From NCBI RefSeq assembly GCF_023156585.1, contig NZ_JALNMI010000005.1, positions 186,001 through 250,000 on the forward strand: 64,000 nucleotides of DNA, given 5' to 3'. The first letter of the stretch is position 1, and every line of letters starts with the position of its first letter. Below the pieces are notes generated by a model. That model saw nothing but the letters and a program-made list of their open reading frames with translations. It was not told the origin of the DNA and did no database searches. The translations under genes were made by a program, and so were the position numbers. This document shows positions 54,893 through 62,660 of this stretch, one piece after another. The DNA comes from Subsaxibacter sp. CAU 1640. Its GTDB lineage: Bacteria; Bacteroidota; Bacteroidia; Flavobacteriales; Flavobacteriaceae.

Positions 54893-54996
54893 GCATATAA
54901 CACCGTCTATAATTAACCCGATGGCGCGCATTTCGGAATCCGTGCCTAAACTTTAAATCCATAATACCCGATGGCGCAGATTTCCGAATCCGTGCC
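54893..54996. repeat. Direct repeats and cassette-like end after the first HNH gene
   Basis: TAACACCGTCTATAA (54898-54912) repeats the word TAACACCGTATATAA of 54035-54049 with one change, and lies the same nine bases after a stop codon. It is followed by two direct copies, 50 bases apart, of a 30-base GC-rich element beginning CCCGATGGCGC and ending GAATCCGTGCC (54917-54946 and 54967-54996; 27 of 30 bases equal). Confidence 0.7.
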
Positions 54997-55026
54997 ACAA
55001 ACCTTTAATCCGAAATCCAATCAAAA

Positions 55027-55716
55027 TTGAGACAAATAAAAACATTTAGTGACAGTAGATTAGACACTCAATGTGCTTATTGTGGAAAATATCCAGACAC
55101 GAGAGACCACGTTCCGTCTAAAATTCTTCTCGAAAAACCATATCCTGAAAATCTTCCAGTCGTACCCAGTTGTTGGGAATGCAATAATGGATTTTCATTA
55201 GACGAGGAATACTTTGCGTGTTTGATTGAATGCCTAATTTCTGGCACAACAGATTTGGAAATGCTTTCTCGACAAAGTATCGTAAAAACTTTAAAACGGA
55301 AAACAAAACTAAAAGCTAGATTAGACGATGCTTTTGTTAATGAAAATGGAAAATCGTATTTTAGAATCGAACCTGAAAGAATTGAAAATGTGATATTAAA
55401 ATTAGCTTATGGACACGTAAAGTTTGAGAATAGCGACCGACAATGGGAAAAACCTGAACACATAGCTTTTGTTCCTATCGACACATTATCAGAGGACGAA
55501 TTAAATTCATTCTTTGCAGTAGCGGAATTCCAGAAAGCACCAGAAATCGGAAGTCGAGCAATGCAGAATATGTACCTAACTCAAGACGGAATTCCAATTG
55601 AGAATTGGAATATAGTTCAAGACGGAATTTATCAATATTCTGTAACACCAACAATCGGAAATGTAAAAGTAAGAATACTGATTTGGAATTATTTAGCTTG
55701 CGAAGTAATTTGGTAA
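55027..55716 (+). CDS. HNH endonuclease-like protein
   Basis: A 229-residue protein. LDTQCAYCGKYPDTRDHVPSKIL (residues about 13-35) gives CxxC and the DH of an HNH/His-Me finger; VPSCWECNNGFSLDE gives the second CxxC plus the N of CNNGFS. The remaining two thirds are a soluble alpha/beta region without known motif. The only start I can find is TTG at 55027; no in-frame ATG lies in the conserved part, and the spacer repeats end about 30 bases upstream. GC is near 30%. A DNA nuclease role is likely from the motif; target and pathway are unknown. Second HNH gene in a row in a probable accessory segment. Confidence 0.65.
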   Translation: MRQIKTFSDSRLDTQCAYCGKYPDTRDHVPSKILLEKPYPENLPVVPSCWECNNGFSLDEEYFACLIECLISGTTDLEMLSRQSIVKTLKRKTKLKARLDDAFVNENGKSYFRIEPERIENVILKLAYGHVKFENSDRQWEKPEHIAFVPIDTLSEDELNSFFAVAEFQKAPEIGSRAMQNMYLTQDGIPIENWNIVQDGIYQYSVTPTIGNVKVRILIWNYLACEVIW

Positions 55717-55779
55717 AAAAAACCGCACCTGTCAACGCGTAACCACAATCACAGCCTATCGGTCAAATTGAGTTAAGAC

Positions 55780-56060
55780 CACAAAACCTTCAAAAGCCTC
55801 CGTCAACCTTTCAAAAGGTCACTCCAACTTGTCAAAAGGTCACTCCAACTTGTCAAAAGGTCACTCCAACTTGTCAGAAGGTCACTCCAACTTGTCAAAA
55901 GGCACCACCAACTTGTCAGAAGGCAACTCCAACTCGTCAAAAGCCTCCGTCAACCTTTCAAAAGGCAACTCCTACTTGTCAAAAGGCACTTTCAACTTGT
56001 CAGAAGGTAACTCCAATTTGTCAATAGGTAACGTCAACCTTTCAAAAGCCGCCGCTTACC
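55780..56060. repeat. Tandem array of thirteen 21-bp units
   Basis: Units of 21 bases with the core CTTGTCAAAAGGTCACTCC; variants carry GGCAACTCC, GCCTCCGTC or AGAAGG. It is stop-free in all three plus-strand frames (one reads NLSKGHS heptads from 55829 to 56065), while the minus strand has stops in most units. There are no spacers. It fills most of the 381-base gap between the second HNH gene and the cyclophilin gene. A protein-coding role is not supported: no ATG, no ribosome site, all frames equally open. Confidence 0.93.
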
Positions 56061-56097
56061 AATAAGCACCCATACACGAAACACCAAACACTAAAAA

Positions 56098-56802
56098 CTA
56101 CTTTATAATTTCCACCTTCCTAATATAAATATTGTGCAACGGCCACTCGGCATCGTCGGTGGGCTGGTTGGCAATTTCGTCTACCACATCCATACCTGCT
56201 ATGACCTTGCCAAAGGCGGTGTAATCACCGTCGAGGTGGGGCGCGCCATTGGGGTTTTGGACTATGAAGAACTGATAGGGCGACGCCATCTTGTAGGCAT
56301 TCTCAATCTCGCTACTGGGCATACTCACCGTGCCGCGGGTGTGCCTAAAGCCTTTTTTGGTGTCGGGCGGCAATAGGTATTTACCAATCTTGTTGCGCTT
56401 GTCGTACAGCTCCATCTCGTCGCTGCTGCCACCTTGTATCACAAAATTTTTCACCACACGGTAAAACTGGGTGTTGTCGAAGTAGTGTTGTTTCGTCAAG
56501 AAGATAAAATTAGAGCGATGGTACAGCGTCTCTGGGTAGAGCTGTATGTCGATGGTGCCAAAATCGGTGGTGATGCGCACCTTATCTTCCTTATGCTTCT
56601 TGTCATATTCCTGAAAAAACAGCAGAGCGTTCTCATCCGTCAGGTACGGAAATTCACGTTCGGGTTCCTGCACGGTATCCTTGGGCACCTCTATTTTTGT
56701 TTCGGTGGAATCTATGGCGATGGGCGTGTTTTTTTGTTTGGATTTTTTATCTTCACAATTGAAAAGCATCACACAGAAGCAACACAATATAAGGAGTCTC
56801 AT
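56098..56802 (-). CDS. Peptidyl-prolyl cis-trans isomerase, cyclophilin-type lipoprotein
   Basis: 234 residues from ATG 56802, which gives a lipoprotein signal MRLLILCCFCVMLFNC (Cys16). A longer reading frame upstream has no such signal and lies over the neighbour gene, so it is rejected. The cyclophilin domain shows VRITTDFGTIDIQLYPE, FYRVVKNFVIQGGSSDE, TRGTVSMPSSEIENAY, YQFFIVQNPNGAPHLDGDYTAFGKVIAGMDVVDEI. It helps fold exported proteins in the periplasm or at the outer membrane. GC is visibly higher than in genes to its left. Confidence 0.92.
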   Translation of the reverse strand: MRLLILCCFCVMLFNCEDKKSKQKNTPIAIDSTETKIEVPKDTVQEPEREFPYLTDENALLFFQEYDKKHKEDKVRITTDFGTIDIQLYPETLYHRSNFIFLTKQHYFDNTQFYRVVKNFVIQGGSSDEMELYDKRNKIGKYLLPPDTKKGFRHTRGTVSMPSSEIENAYKMASPYQFFIVQNPNGAPHLDGDYTAFGKVIAGMDVVDEIANQPTDDAEWPLHNIYIRKVEIIK

Positions 56803-56806
56803 AACA

Positions 56807-57454
56807 ATGAATTTTGAAGCATTTGTAACATCGGTATCAAAAATAGGGCAAATTCCGCTGCCGGGACAAGCATCGCAGTTTAAAATGTCGCCTCCCTTTA
56901 GAGAGGAACTGATAGCGCAGCAGCGCGAGGTGATGAAGCGCAGCAAACGAGCGGCCGTCACGGCACTGTTTTACCCAGACGAGACACAAGTTACAAAATT
57001 GATATTGATTTTAAGGAAGACCTACAAGGGCGTGCACTCTGCCCAAGTGGGATTCCCGGGCGGTAGGCGAGAGGAAGCCGACGAAACCTTGATGCACGCA
57101 GCCCTACGCGAAACGTGGGAAGAGGTGGGCGTGCCTGTGGCAGACATTGTGGTGCTCAAAGAACTGACCGAACTGTACATACCGCCCAGCAACTTTACCG
57201 TGCATCCTTTCTTGGGGATAACGCACACAACACCCCGTTTTATCAAACAAGACGAGGAGGTGGAAGATTTGATAGAAGTGCTGCTGACGGACCTGCTAGA
57301 CGATGGGGTGGTGAGCACCGTAAAAGTGATGACCTCGCTCGATGTGGAACTCGAAGTGCCTGCATTTATATTGAACGGTCACGTGGTGTGGGGTGCTACC
57401 GCAATGATGTTAAGTGAGTTAAAAGACTTATTAAAAATGGTACTCTCACTTTGA
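56807..57454 (+). CDS. NUDIX hydrolase, CoA pyrophosphatase-like
   Basis: 215 residues from ATG 56807, preceded by AAGGAG at 56791-56796, a good ribosome site. The NUDIX box is complete: GGRREEADETLMHAALRETW then EEVGV (residues 85-109), with the catalytic REtwEE at 101-106. It is preceded by VHSAQVGFPGG, the UPF0035-type motif of CoA diphosphatases (NudL group), so CoA derivatives are the likely substrate. A longer frame starting at 56681 is just antisense of the cyclophilin gene. Sampled lines reach 53% GC, well above the window average. Divergent from the cyclophilin gene, four bases between starts. Confidence 0.9.
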   Translation: MNFEAFVTSVSKIGQIPLPGQASQFKMSPPFREELIAQQREVMKRSKRAAVTALFYPDETQVTKLILILRKTYKGVHSAQVGFPGGRREEADETLMHAALRETWEEVGVPVADIVVLKELTELYIPPSNFTVHPFLGITHTTPRFIKQDEEVEDLIEVLLTDLLDDGVVSTVKVMTSLDVELEVPAFILNGHVVWGATAMMLSELKDLLKMVLSL

Positions 57455-57492
57455 TATTTTCTTAAATTTGCAGTTCGATTAAAGATAAATTA

Positions 57493-58302
57493 ATGGGATT
57501 ATTCAAACGAAACCCTTTCGGACATATACTTTTTGTTAAAAAATGGCTCATCAGGATTCTTGGAGCCCTAACGCACCGAAGATATAGAGGGTTTAACGAA
57601 TTGCAGATTGATGGCTCGGAAATCATCAGAAACCTTCCGGACAACAATGTGCTTTTTATTTCCAATCACCAAACGTATTTTGCTGATGTGGTGGCGATGT
57701 TCCACGTGTTTAATGCCAGTTTGAGCAATCGGGATGATACTATCAAAAACATCGGATATCTATGGAACCCCAAGTTGAATCTGTACTATGTGGCTGCCAA
57801 AGAGACGATGAAAGCCGGTCTGCTACCGAAAATCTTGGCCTATGTAGGCAGTATCAGTATTGAACGTACGTGGCGATCTGAAGGTAAAGACGTGAACAGA
57901 CAAGTGAAGATGAGCGACATCAGTATGATAGGCAAAGCGCTTGATGATGGTTGGGTGATTACCTTTCCGCAGGGCACGACCACGCCTTTTAAACCGATTC
58001 GAAAAGGTACAGCACACATTATCAAGAAATACAAACCGATTGTTGTCCCTATCGTGATTGATGGTTTTAGACGCTCGTTTGACAAAAAAGGTCTGCGTGT
58101 GAAGAAGAAAAACATCCTTCAATCTATGGAAATCAAAGAACCATTGGTGATTGATTATGACAACGAAAGTATCGACCAAATAGTCGAAAAGATTGAATAT
58201 GCCATCGAGCAACATCCTAGCTTTTTGAAAGTCATCTCACAGGAAGAATTGGCCGCACAGGAAGAACTTAACAAGATGCGTCAGTGGAAGACTGATGTAT
58301 AG
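57493..58302 (+). CDS. Divergent 1-acyl-glycerol-3-phosphate acyltransferase (PlsC-like)
   Basis: A 269-residue membrane-associated acyltransferase. The catalytic block is VLFISNHQTYFADVVAMF: His59 and Asp65 are separated by five residues, one more than the canonical HX4D, and the usual EGTR block reads FPQGTTTPF (residues 155-163), so key positions are changed from the E. coli PlsC. Later KGTAHIIKKYKPIVVPIVIDGFRRSF resembles block IV. Acyl transfer to lysophosphatidate or another lipid is expected, the substrate is uncertain. TAAATTTG at 57463-57470 is a plausible -7 box 23 bases before the start. Confidence 0.85.
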   Translation: MGLFKRNPFGHILFVKKWLIRILGALTHRRYRGFNELQIDGSEIIRNLPDNNVLFISNHQTYFADVVAMFHVFNASLSNRDDTIKNIGYLWNPKLNLYYVAAKETMKAGLLPKILAYVGSISIERTWRSEGKDVNRQVKMSDISMIGKALDDGWVITFPQGTTTPFKPIRKGTAHIIKKYKPIVVPIVIDGFRRSFDKKGLRVKKKNILQSMEIKEPLVIDYDNESIDQIVEKIEYAIEQHPSFLKVISQEELAAQEELNKMRQWKTDV

Positions 58303-58370
58303 TGTTCAGTGGGCAGTGTTCAGTAGGCAGTATTTAACTTCCAACTTCTAGTTTCAGACTTCTAACTTTT
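58301..58370. repeat. Heptamer-periodic spacer
   Basis: AGT recurs exactly every seven bases at 58301, 58308, 58315, 58322 and 58329; ACTT then recurs at 58337, 58344, 58358 and 58365. It lies between the converging acyltransferase and 213-residue genes and runs into the latter's 3' end. Confidence 0.85.
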
Positions 58371-58995
58371 TCAACTCTTTATAGTTTCTATTGAGTCTTT
58401 TCAGAAGGATTCCGTAGATGAGCCAGTAAAAGAACAATAAAATGGCTATGGCGCCCACCAAAAACACAGCGGTAATCAGGATGAACTTGGCGTAAAACAC
58501 GAATAAGTTGCCATCTGCTGCGGCTTTGTGCGACATTGTGATAAGATCAGGGTTTTGATCAAACTGAACAAACAGCGCCACACCTGTAGCAATGACCAAA
58601 TACACCAAATTGAAGGCCACGTAGTGTCTGACGGTTCTTCTGGTGTTTAGGATGTTTTCCATTAGGTTTTTGGCGTTGTCCGTCACTGAAATACGCTTGT
58701 AATTTCTGAAGAAAAGGTAGAAGAAATACCCTAAAACCAAATACCCCAAAACGGTTAAGGGAATGATGAGATAATCGGCGTGAAAACTATCAAACTCTTT
58801 GATGCTCTTACTATCTTTAAACGCAAAGGCTATCACAGTCCAAAAAACGAACTCTAGGATACTGATGATGAAGATCCACTTCACGATGGAGGAGGACTTC
58901 TTGAGAATCATCTTATAAATATCATCATAAGATAATTTGGGGAAGTTCGCGTTGTCCTTCTGCCAGTCTTTCTTTAATAATTCTAATTCATCCAT
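58354..58995 (-). CDS. Membrane protein paired with ECF sigma factor
   Basis: A 213-residue protein: a 35-residue soluble N-terminus (DELELLKKDWQKDNANFPKL), then four helices (about 40-58, 74-94, 117-140, 165-190). The gene starts four bases after the sigma factor gene, the position where anti-sigma factors are usually found, and begins with a short helical cytoplasmic segment as such factors do. It has no zinc-binding HxxxCxxC anti-sigma motif. Function unknown; regulator of the sigma factor is a guess. Confidence 0.7.
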   Translation of the reverse strand: MDELELLKKDWQKDNANFPKLSYDDIYKMILKKSSSIVKWIFIISILEFVFWTVIAFAFKDSKSIKEFDSFHADYLIIPLTVLGYLVLGYFFYLFFRNYKRISVTDNAKNLMENILNTRRTVRHYVAFNLVYLVIATGVALFVQFDQNPDLITMSHKAAADGNLFVFYAKFILITAVFLVGAIAILLFFYWLIYGILLKRLNRNYKELKKLEV

Positions 58996-58999
58996 AATC

Positions 59000-59494
59000 T
59001 TACGGATTTAATATTGTCTTTAATTTTGTCTTGACCCTGTTCATCTTCACACGTGCATTCACCTCGCTAATCCCTAGGGTTTCACTAATCTCTCTGTAAT
59101 CTTTGTCTTCCAGATACAAGAACACCAATGCTTTTTCAATGTCATTGAGCTGGTGTACTGCCTGGTATAATAGTTTTAGCTGTTGCTCTTCAGTGTCGTC
59201 ATAAGGCTCTGCCTTGATCATAAACTGAACAGGTTCAATATCGGATGTGTTGATGCGTCTTTTGGATTTGCGATACAGCGTGATGGCTGTGTTCAATCCG
59301 ACGCGATACATCCACGTACTGAACTTTGAATCGCCCCTGAATTTTGGAAACGCCTTCCATAACTGGATGGTGATTTCCTGAAATAAATCATTGTGCGCTT
59401 CCTGATTGTTGGTGTACAATCGGCAGACTTTATGCACAATATTTTGGTGCTCTTCAAGCTGTTCAACAAAACTATGTTCTAGTTCTTTGTCCAA
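59000..59494 (-). CDS. ECF RNA polymerase sigma factor
   Basis: A 164-residue sigma-70 family factor of the extracytoplasmic type: region 2 with HKVCRLYTNNQEAHNDLFQEITIQLWKAFPKFRGDSKFSTWMYRV (residues about 21-65) and region 4 with ALVFLYLEDKDYREISETLGISEVNARVKMNRVKTKLK. It is followed, after four bases, by the membrane protein gene, probably its modulator. Bacteroidota carry many such pairs. Confidence 0.92.
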   Translation of the reverse strand: MDKELEHSFVEQLEEHQNIVHKVCRLYTNNQEAHNDLFQEITIQLWKAFPKFRGDSKFSTWMYRVGLNTAITLYRKSKRRINTSDIEPVQFMIKAEPYDDTEEQQLKLLYQAVHQLNDIEKALVFLYLEDKDYREISETLGISEVNARVKMNRVKTKLKTILNP

Positions 59495-59668
59495 ATCGAT
59501 TAGTCAGTTTTAGTTGCTATGTTAGTACACATTTTATAGGATTTGTTACAGAATTTTATATATTTATTTTTAGAAATTGACTGCACTTCCTTGGTTTAAT
59601 TTATTGTTTAATTCGCTTGTAAAAACCATCTGATTAATAGATTTATAACTATTCACTATAGATAAAAT

Positions 59669-60337
59669 CTATGATGCTTTTTTGATGCCAAACACGATAA
59701 AATATTGCGCCATCGCATAGGTGAGCATAATTAAAACGTTCGCCATCGGGACAGCTCCGTAAAATTTATTGACGGCCAAAATACTATCCGACATCATAAA
59801 CAAAATGGCGCCAATCACCACAAAATAATAACTCGCATTTGAAACCTTCCCTTTCCTCAAAAAGGAGGTTGTTGCCATTGTTATAATAACCAACATATAC
59901 ACCATTACCGGAATGAGCATTTCGCCCAAATGATCTTTCAAAAATAGAAAAAGACACAGCCCGAATAGATCTAAAATGAGGATGGTCCAGTTGAATTTCT
60001 TTTGAGAATTTCGATGCTGAAGGAACACCAAAATGTACATCACGTGCGCCAAGAGGAAAGCGACCAGTCCGAACATAAAGTAATTGGGTGAACGGTCTAC
60101 AAACATCAGCAACACATCACCCAACAACGAAAACAACAAAGCCAAAAGCGTCAACACACGAATGGAACTGCTCAACGTGGCAGATTCTTTCCAAAAGAAA
60201 ATAATCAAGGATGTGACGATGGCAGGTTTGGTAACGTAATGAAACGGCGCGAGGTCTGGATGGCTACCACAGAGCAACTCCAAGAGAACGAGGATTACGA
60301 ACGGAATGGTAAAGCGCTTTTCGGTTTTGGTTAGCAT
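59669..60337 (-). CDS. Lysoplasmalogenase (YhhN/TMEM86 family)
   Basis: A 222-residue protein with eight predicted helices. The family pattern LLFSLLGDVLLMF (residues about 66-78) and VVIGAILFMMSDSILAVNKF (about 172-191) contains the conserved GD and SD acidic residues that build the active site. It would cleave the vinyl-ether bond of lysoplasmalogens; whether this organism makes plasmalogens cannot be seen. Divergent from the TonB receptor gene. Confidence 0.85.
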   Translation of the reverse strand: MLTKTEKRFTIPFVILVLLELLCGSHPDLAPFHYVTKPAIVTSLIIFFWKESATLSSSIRVLTLLALLFSLLGDVLLMFVDRSPNYFMFGLVAFLLAHVMYILVFLQHRNSQKKFNWTILILDLFGLCLFLFLKDHLGEMLIPVMVYMLVIITMATTSFLRKGKVSNASYYFVVIGAILFMMSDSILAVNKFYGAVPMANVLIMLTYAMAQYFIVFGIKKAS

Positions 60338-60502
60338 ACGTAGAAATCAATAGCTAAATATAGTGTTTTAATTGTATTGCTATGCTGGAATATCAGTTCA
60401 TCCCAGTTTTTCAACAGTTCAGTAAAATGGAATTTCAAAGCCGAGCCTGTTGCCGCAACTTTGTCTCATCAATCAAAAATCGAACAGATAAAACCATCCA
60501 CA

Positions 60503-62656
60503 ATGAAATCATTAATTACAGCACTTTTTCTTTTTGTAAGCCTTATCGCTTCGGCGCAAACCAACATCAATGGGAAAGTTCAAGATGCCAACGGAATGCC
60601 AATTATGGGTGCCAATGTCTATCTTGAAGGCACGTATGATGGCAGCAACACCAACGACGATGGCGAGTTTTCATTCACTACTGATGAAACAGGCACAAAA
60701 ACATTGATTGTGTCGTTTCTATCGTATGAAACCTATCGGCTTACAGTTGATGTTGCACAAATGAAGAATCTTCAGGTAAAACTTCGTGAAGATGTCAACA
60801 CGCTTGACGCTGTGGTGCTATCTGCTGGAACGTTTTCCGCAGGCGACAATAGCAAAGTTTCTGTTTTGAAACCTTTGGATGTGGTGACTACAGCCTCTGC
60901 TTTGGGCGATTTTGTGGGCGCACTACAAACGCTTCCAGGCACCACAACTGTCGCCGAAGACGGACGACTCTTTGTACGAGGTGGTGAAGCCGATGAAACC
61001 CAAATCTTCATTGATGGCATTCGTGTGTTTACACCTTATAGTCCAACGACCAACAATACACCGACGCGTGGACGTTATTCGCCATTTTTGTTTGATGGCA
61101 TTACGTTTTCTACTGGTGGTTATTCCGCTGAATATGGTCAAGCCTTATCGAGTGTGTTGTTGTTGAATACCATTGACGAACCGGATCAAAACAAAACAGA
61201 CATAGGCATTATGACTGTAGGAGGAACGCTTGGCAACACCCAAAAATGGGAGAAAAGTTCTTTAAGTGTGAATGCTTCTTACATCAATTTGGCACCTTAT
61301 ATCAATTTATTTCCAGATAGAAACGATTGGGAAAAGCCTTATGAAGGTGCTTCTGGCGAGGCAGTTTTCAGACAGAAATTTGATTCGGGGCTTTTGAAGT
61401 TATACACTGCTTTTGATTATTCAGATTTTGAATTGACGCAAGAGAACATCAACATTCCAGAAGGTGCTTATTTCAAATTGAACAACAAAAATCTTTATTT
61501 CAATGGATCTTACCAAGGTGTGTTGAACAACGATTGGTCAGTTTTCAGCGGGATGAGTTATACCTACGGAAAAACCAATGTCAACATTCTTGACGGCGTC
61601 GTGGATGATACAGAAAACTCCTTTCACGGTAAACTGAAGTTCAAAAAACGCTTCAATAACCGATTGAAACTGTATTTTGGTGCAGAGTACTTCGCCACCA
61701 AGTTTGTGGAAGGTTATATGGATGATGTGATTGCACCTGTTGAATTGGGCTTCAACAATAACATAGCTTCCGCTTTTGCGGAATCTGATATCATTTTCTC
61801 TAAAAAGTTGGCTTTAAAAGCTGGTGTAAGGGTTGATTATAGCGAGTTGTTTAAAGAATTGACCTTGGCACCTCGAGTATCATTCGCTTATAAGACTGGC
61901 AGTAATAGTCAGGTGTCATTGGCTTATGGTAATTTTTATCAAAATCCTACCAATGATATCTTGAAGTTTGACCAAGATTTGAAAGCGCAAAGCACATCGC
62001 ATTACATTTTGAACTATCAGTATAATTCCGAAGGTAAAATATTTAGAGCAGAAGCTTATTTCAAAGATTATCACGATTTGGTGAAGTATGATACCGATTT
62101 TGTGAGCTTTGACAGCAACTTTGATAATTCAGGTGATGGCTATGCCAAAGGATTTGATTTGTTTTGGAGAGATAACAAATCTGTGAAGAATGTCGATTAT
62201 TGGGTTAGCTATTCCTATTTGGATACCGAAAGAGATTACCGCAACTTCCCGACTGCTGCACAGCCTAACTTTGCCAACACACATAATCTGTCATTAGTTG
62301 GAAAATATTGGATTGATAGCTGGAAAAGTCAAGTAGGTTTCAGTTACGGATTTGCTTCTGGAAGAACGTATACAGACCCGAATATGGAAGGCTTTTTGAA
62401 TGCCAAAACCAAATCGTACAATAGTTTGAGTGTCAATTGGGCTTATTTGATTGACCAACAGAAAATCCTTTACTTTTCTGTGAACAATGTGTTGGGTTTT
62501 AAAAACGTGAATGGTTATGAATATGCCAATGTACCAGATATGAATGGTAACTTTGCACGAAGAAGTCTGCGCCCTGCAGCTGATCAATTCTTCTTTGTTG
62601 GCTTCTTCTGGACCATCAGCGATAAAGGAACCGATAATCAGTTGGATAAGCTATAG
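60503..62656 (+). CDS. TonB-dependent receptor with carboxypeptidase-like N-terminal domain
   Basis: 717 residues from ATG 60503, which starts a signal peptide ending IASAQT; an upstream in-frame start at 60377 would add 42 residues without support. Residues 22-105 are the carboxypeptidase regulatory-like domain (NINGKVQDANGMPIMGANVYLEG). The plug domain follows (ALGDFVGALQTLPGTTTVAEDGRLFVRGGEADETQIFIDGIRV), then a beta-barrel ending in FFFVGFFWTIS with a 12-residue tail. An outer-membrane importer; ligand unknown, no SusD-like lipoprotein is next to it. Confidence 0.93.
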   Translation: MKSLITALFLFVSLIASAQTNINGKVQDANGMPIMGANVYLEGTYDGSNTNDDGEFSFTTDETGTKTLIVSFLSYETYRLTVDVAQMKNLQVKLREDVNTLDAVVLSAGTFSAGDNSKVSVLKPLDVVTTASALGDFVGALQTLPGTTTVAEDGRLFVRGGEADETQIFIDGIRVFTPYSPTTNNTPTRGRYSPFLFDGITFSTGGYSAEYGQALSSVLLLNTIDEPDQNKTDIGIMTVGGTLGNTQKWEKSSLSVNASYINLAPYINLFPDRNDWEKPYEGASGEAVFRQKFDSGLLKLYTAFDYSDFELTQENINIPEGAYFKLNNKNLYFNGSYQGVLNNDWSVFSGMSYTYGKTNVNILDGVVDDTENSFHGKLKFKKRFNNRLKLYFGAEYFATKFVEGYMDDVIAPVELGFNNNIASAFAESDIIFSKKLALKAGVRVDYSELFKELTLAPRVSFAYKTGSNSQVSLAYGNFYQNPTNDILKFDQDLKAQSTSHYILNYQYNSEGKIFRAEAYFKDYHDLVKYDTDFVSFDSNFDNSGDGYAKGFDLFWRDNKSVKNVDYWVSYSYLDTERDYRNFPTAAQPNFANTHNLSLVGKYWIDSWKSQVGFSYGFASGRTYTDPNMEGFLNAKTKSYNSLSVNWAYLIDQQKILYFSVNNVLGFKNVNGYEYANVPDMNGNFARRSLRPAADQFFFVGFFWTISDKGTDNQLDKL

Positions 62657-62660
62657 ATTT

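Noticed and set aside
54917-54996. CRISPR-like pair (30-base repeat, 20-base spacer)
   Set aside because: Only two copies, three mismatches, no cas genes and the flanks between copies are similar to each other.
56681-56806. 42-residue N-terminal extension of the NUDIX protein
   Set aside because: It is the complementary strand of the cyclophilin N-terminus; ATG 56807 has a proper ribosome site at 56791-56796.
56803-56961. 53-residue N-terminal extension of the cyclophilin protein
   Set aside because: It runs antisense through the NUDIX gene; the internal ATG at 56802 begins a perfect lipoprotein signal.
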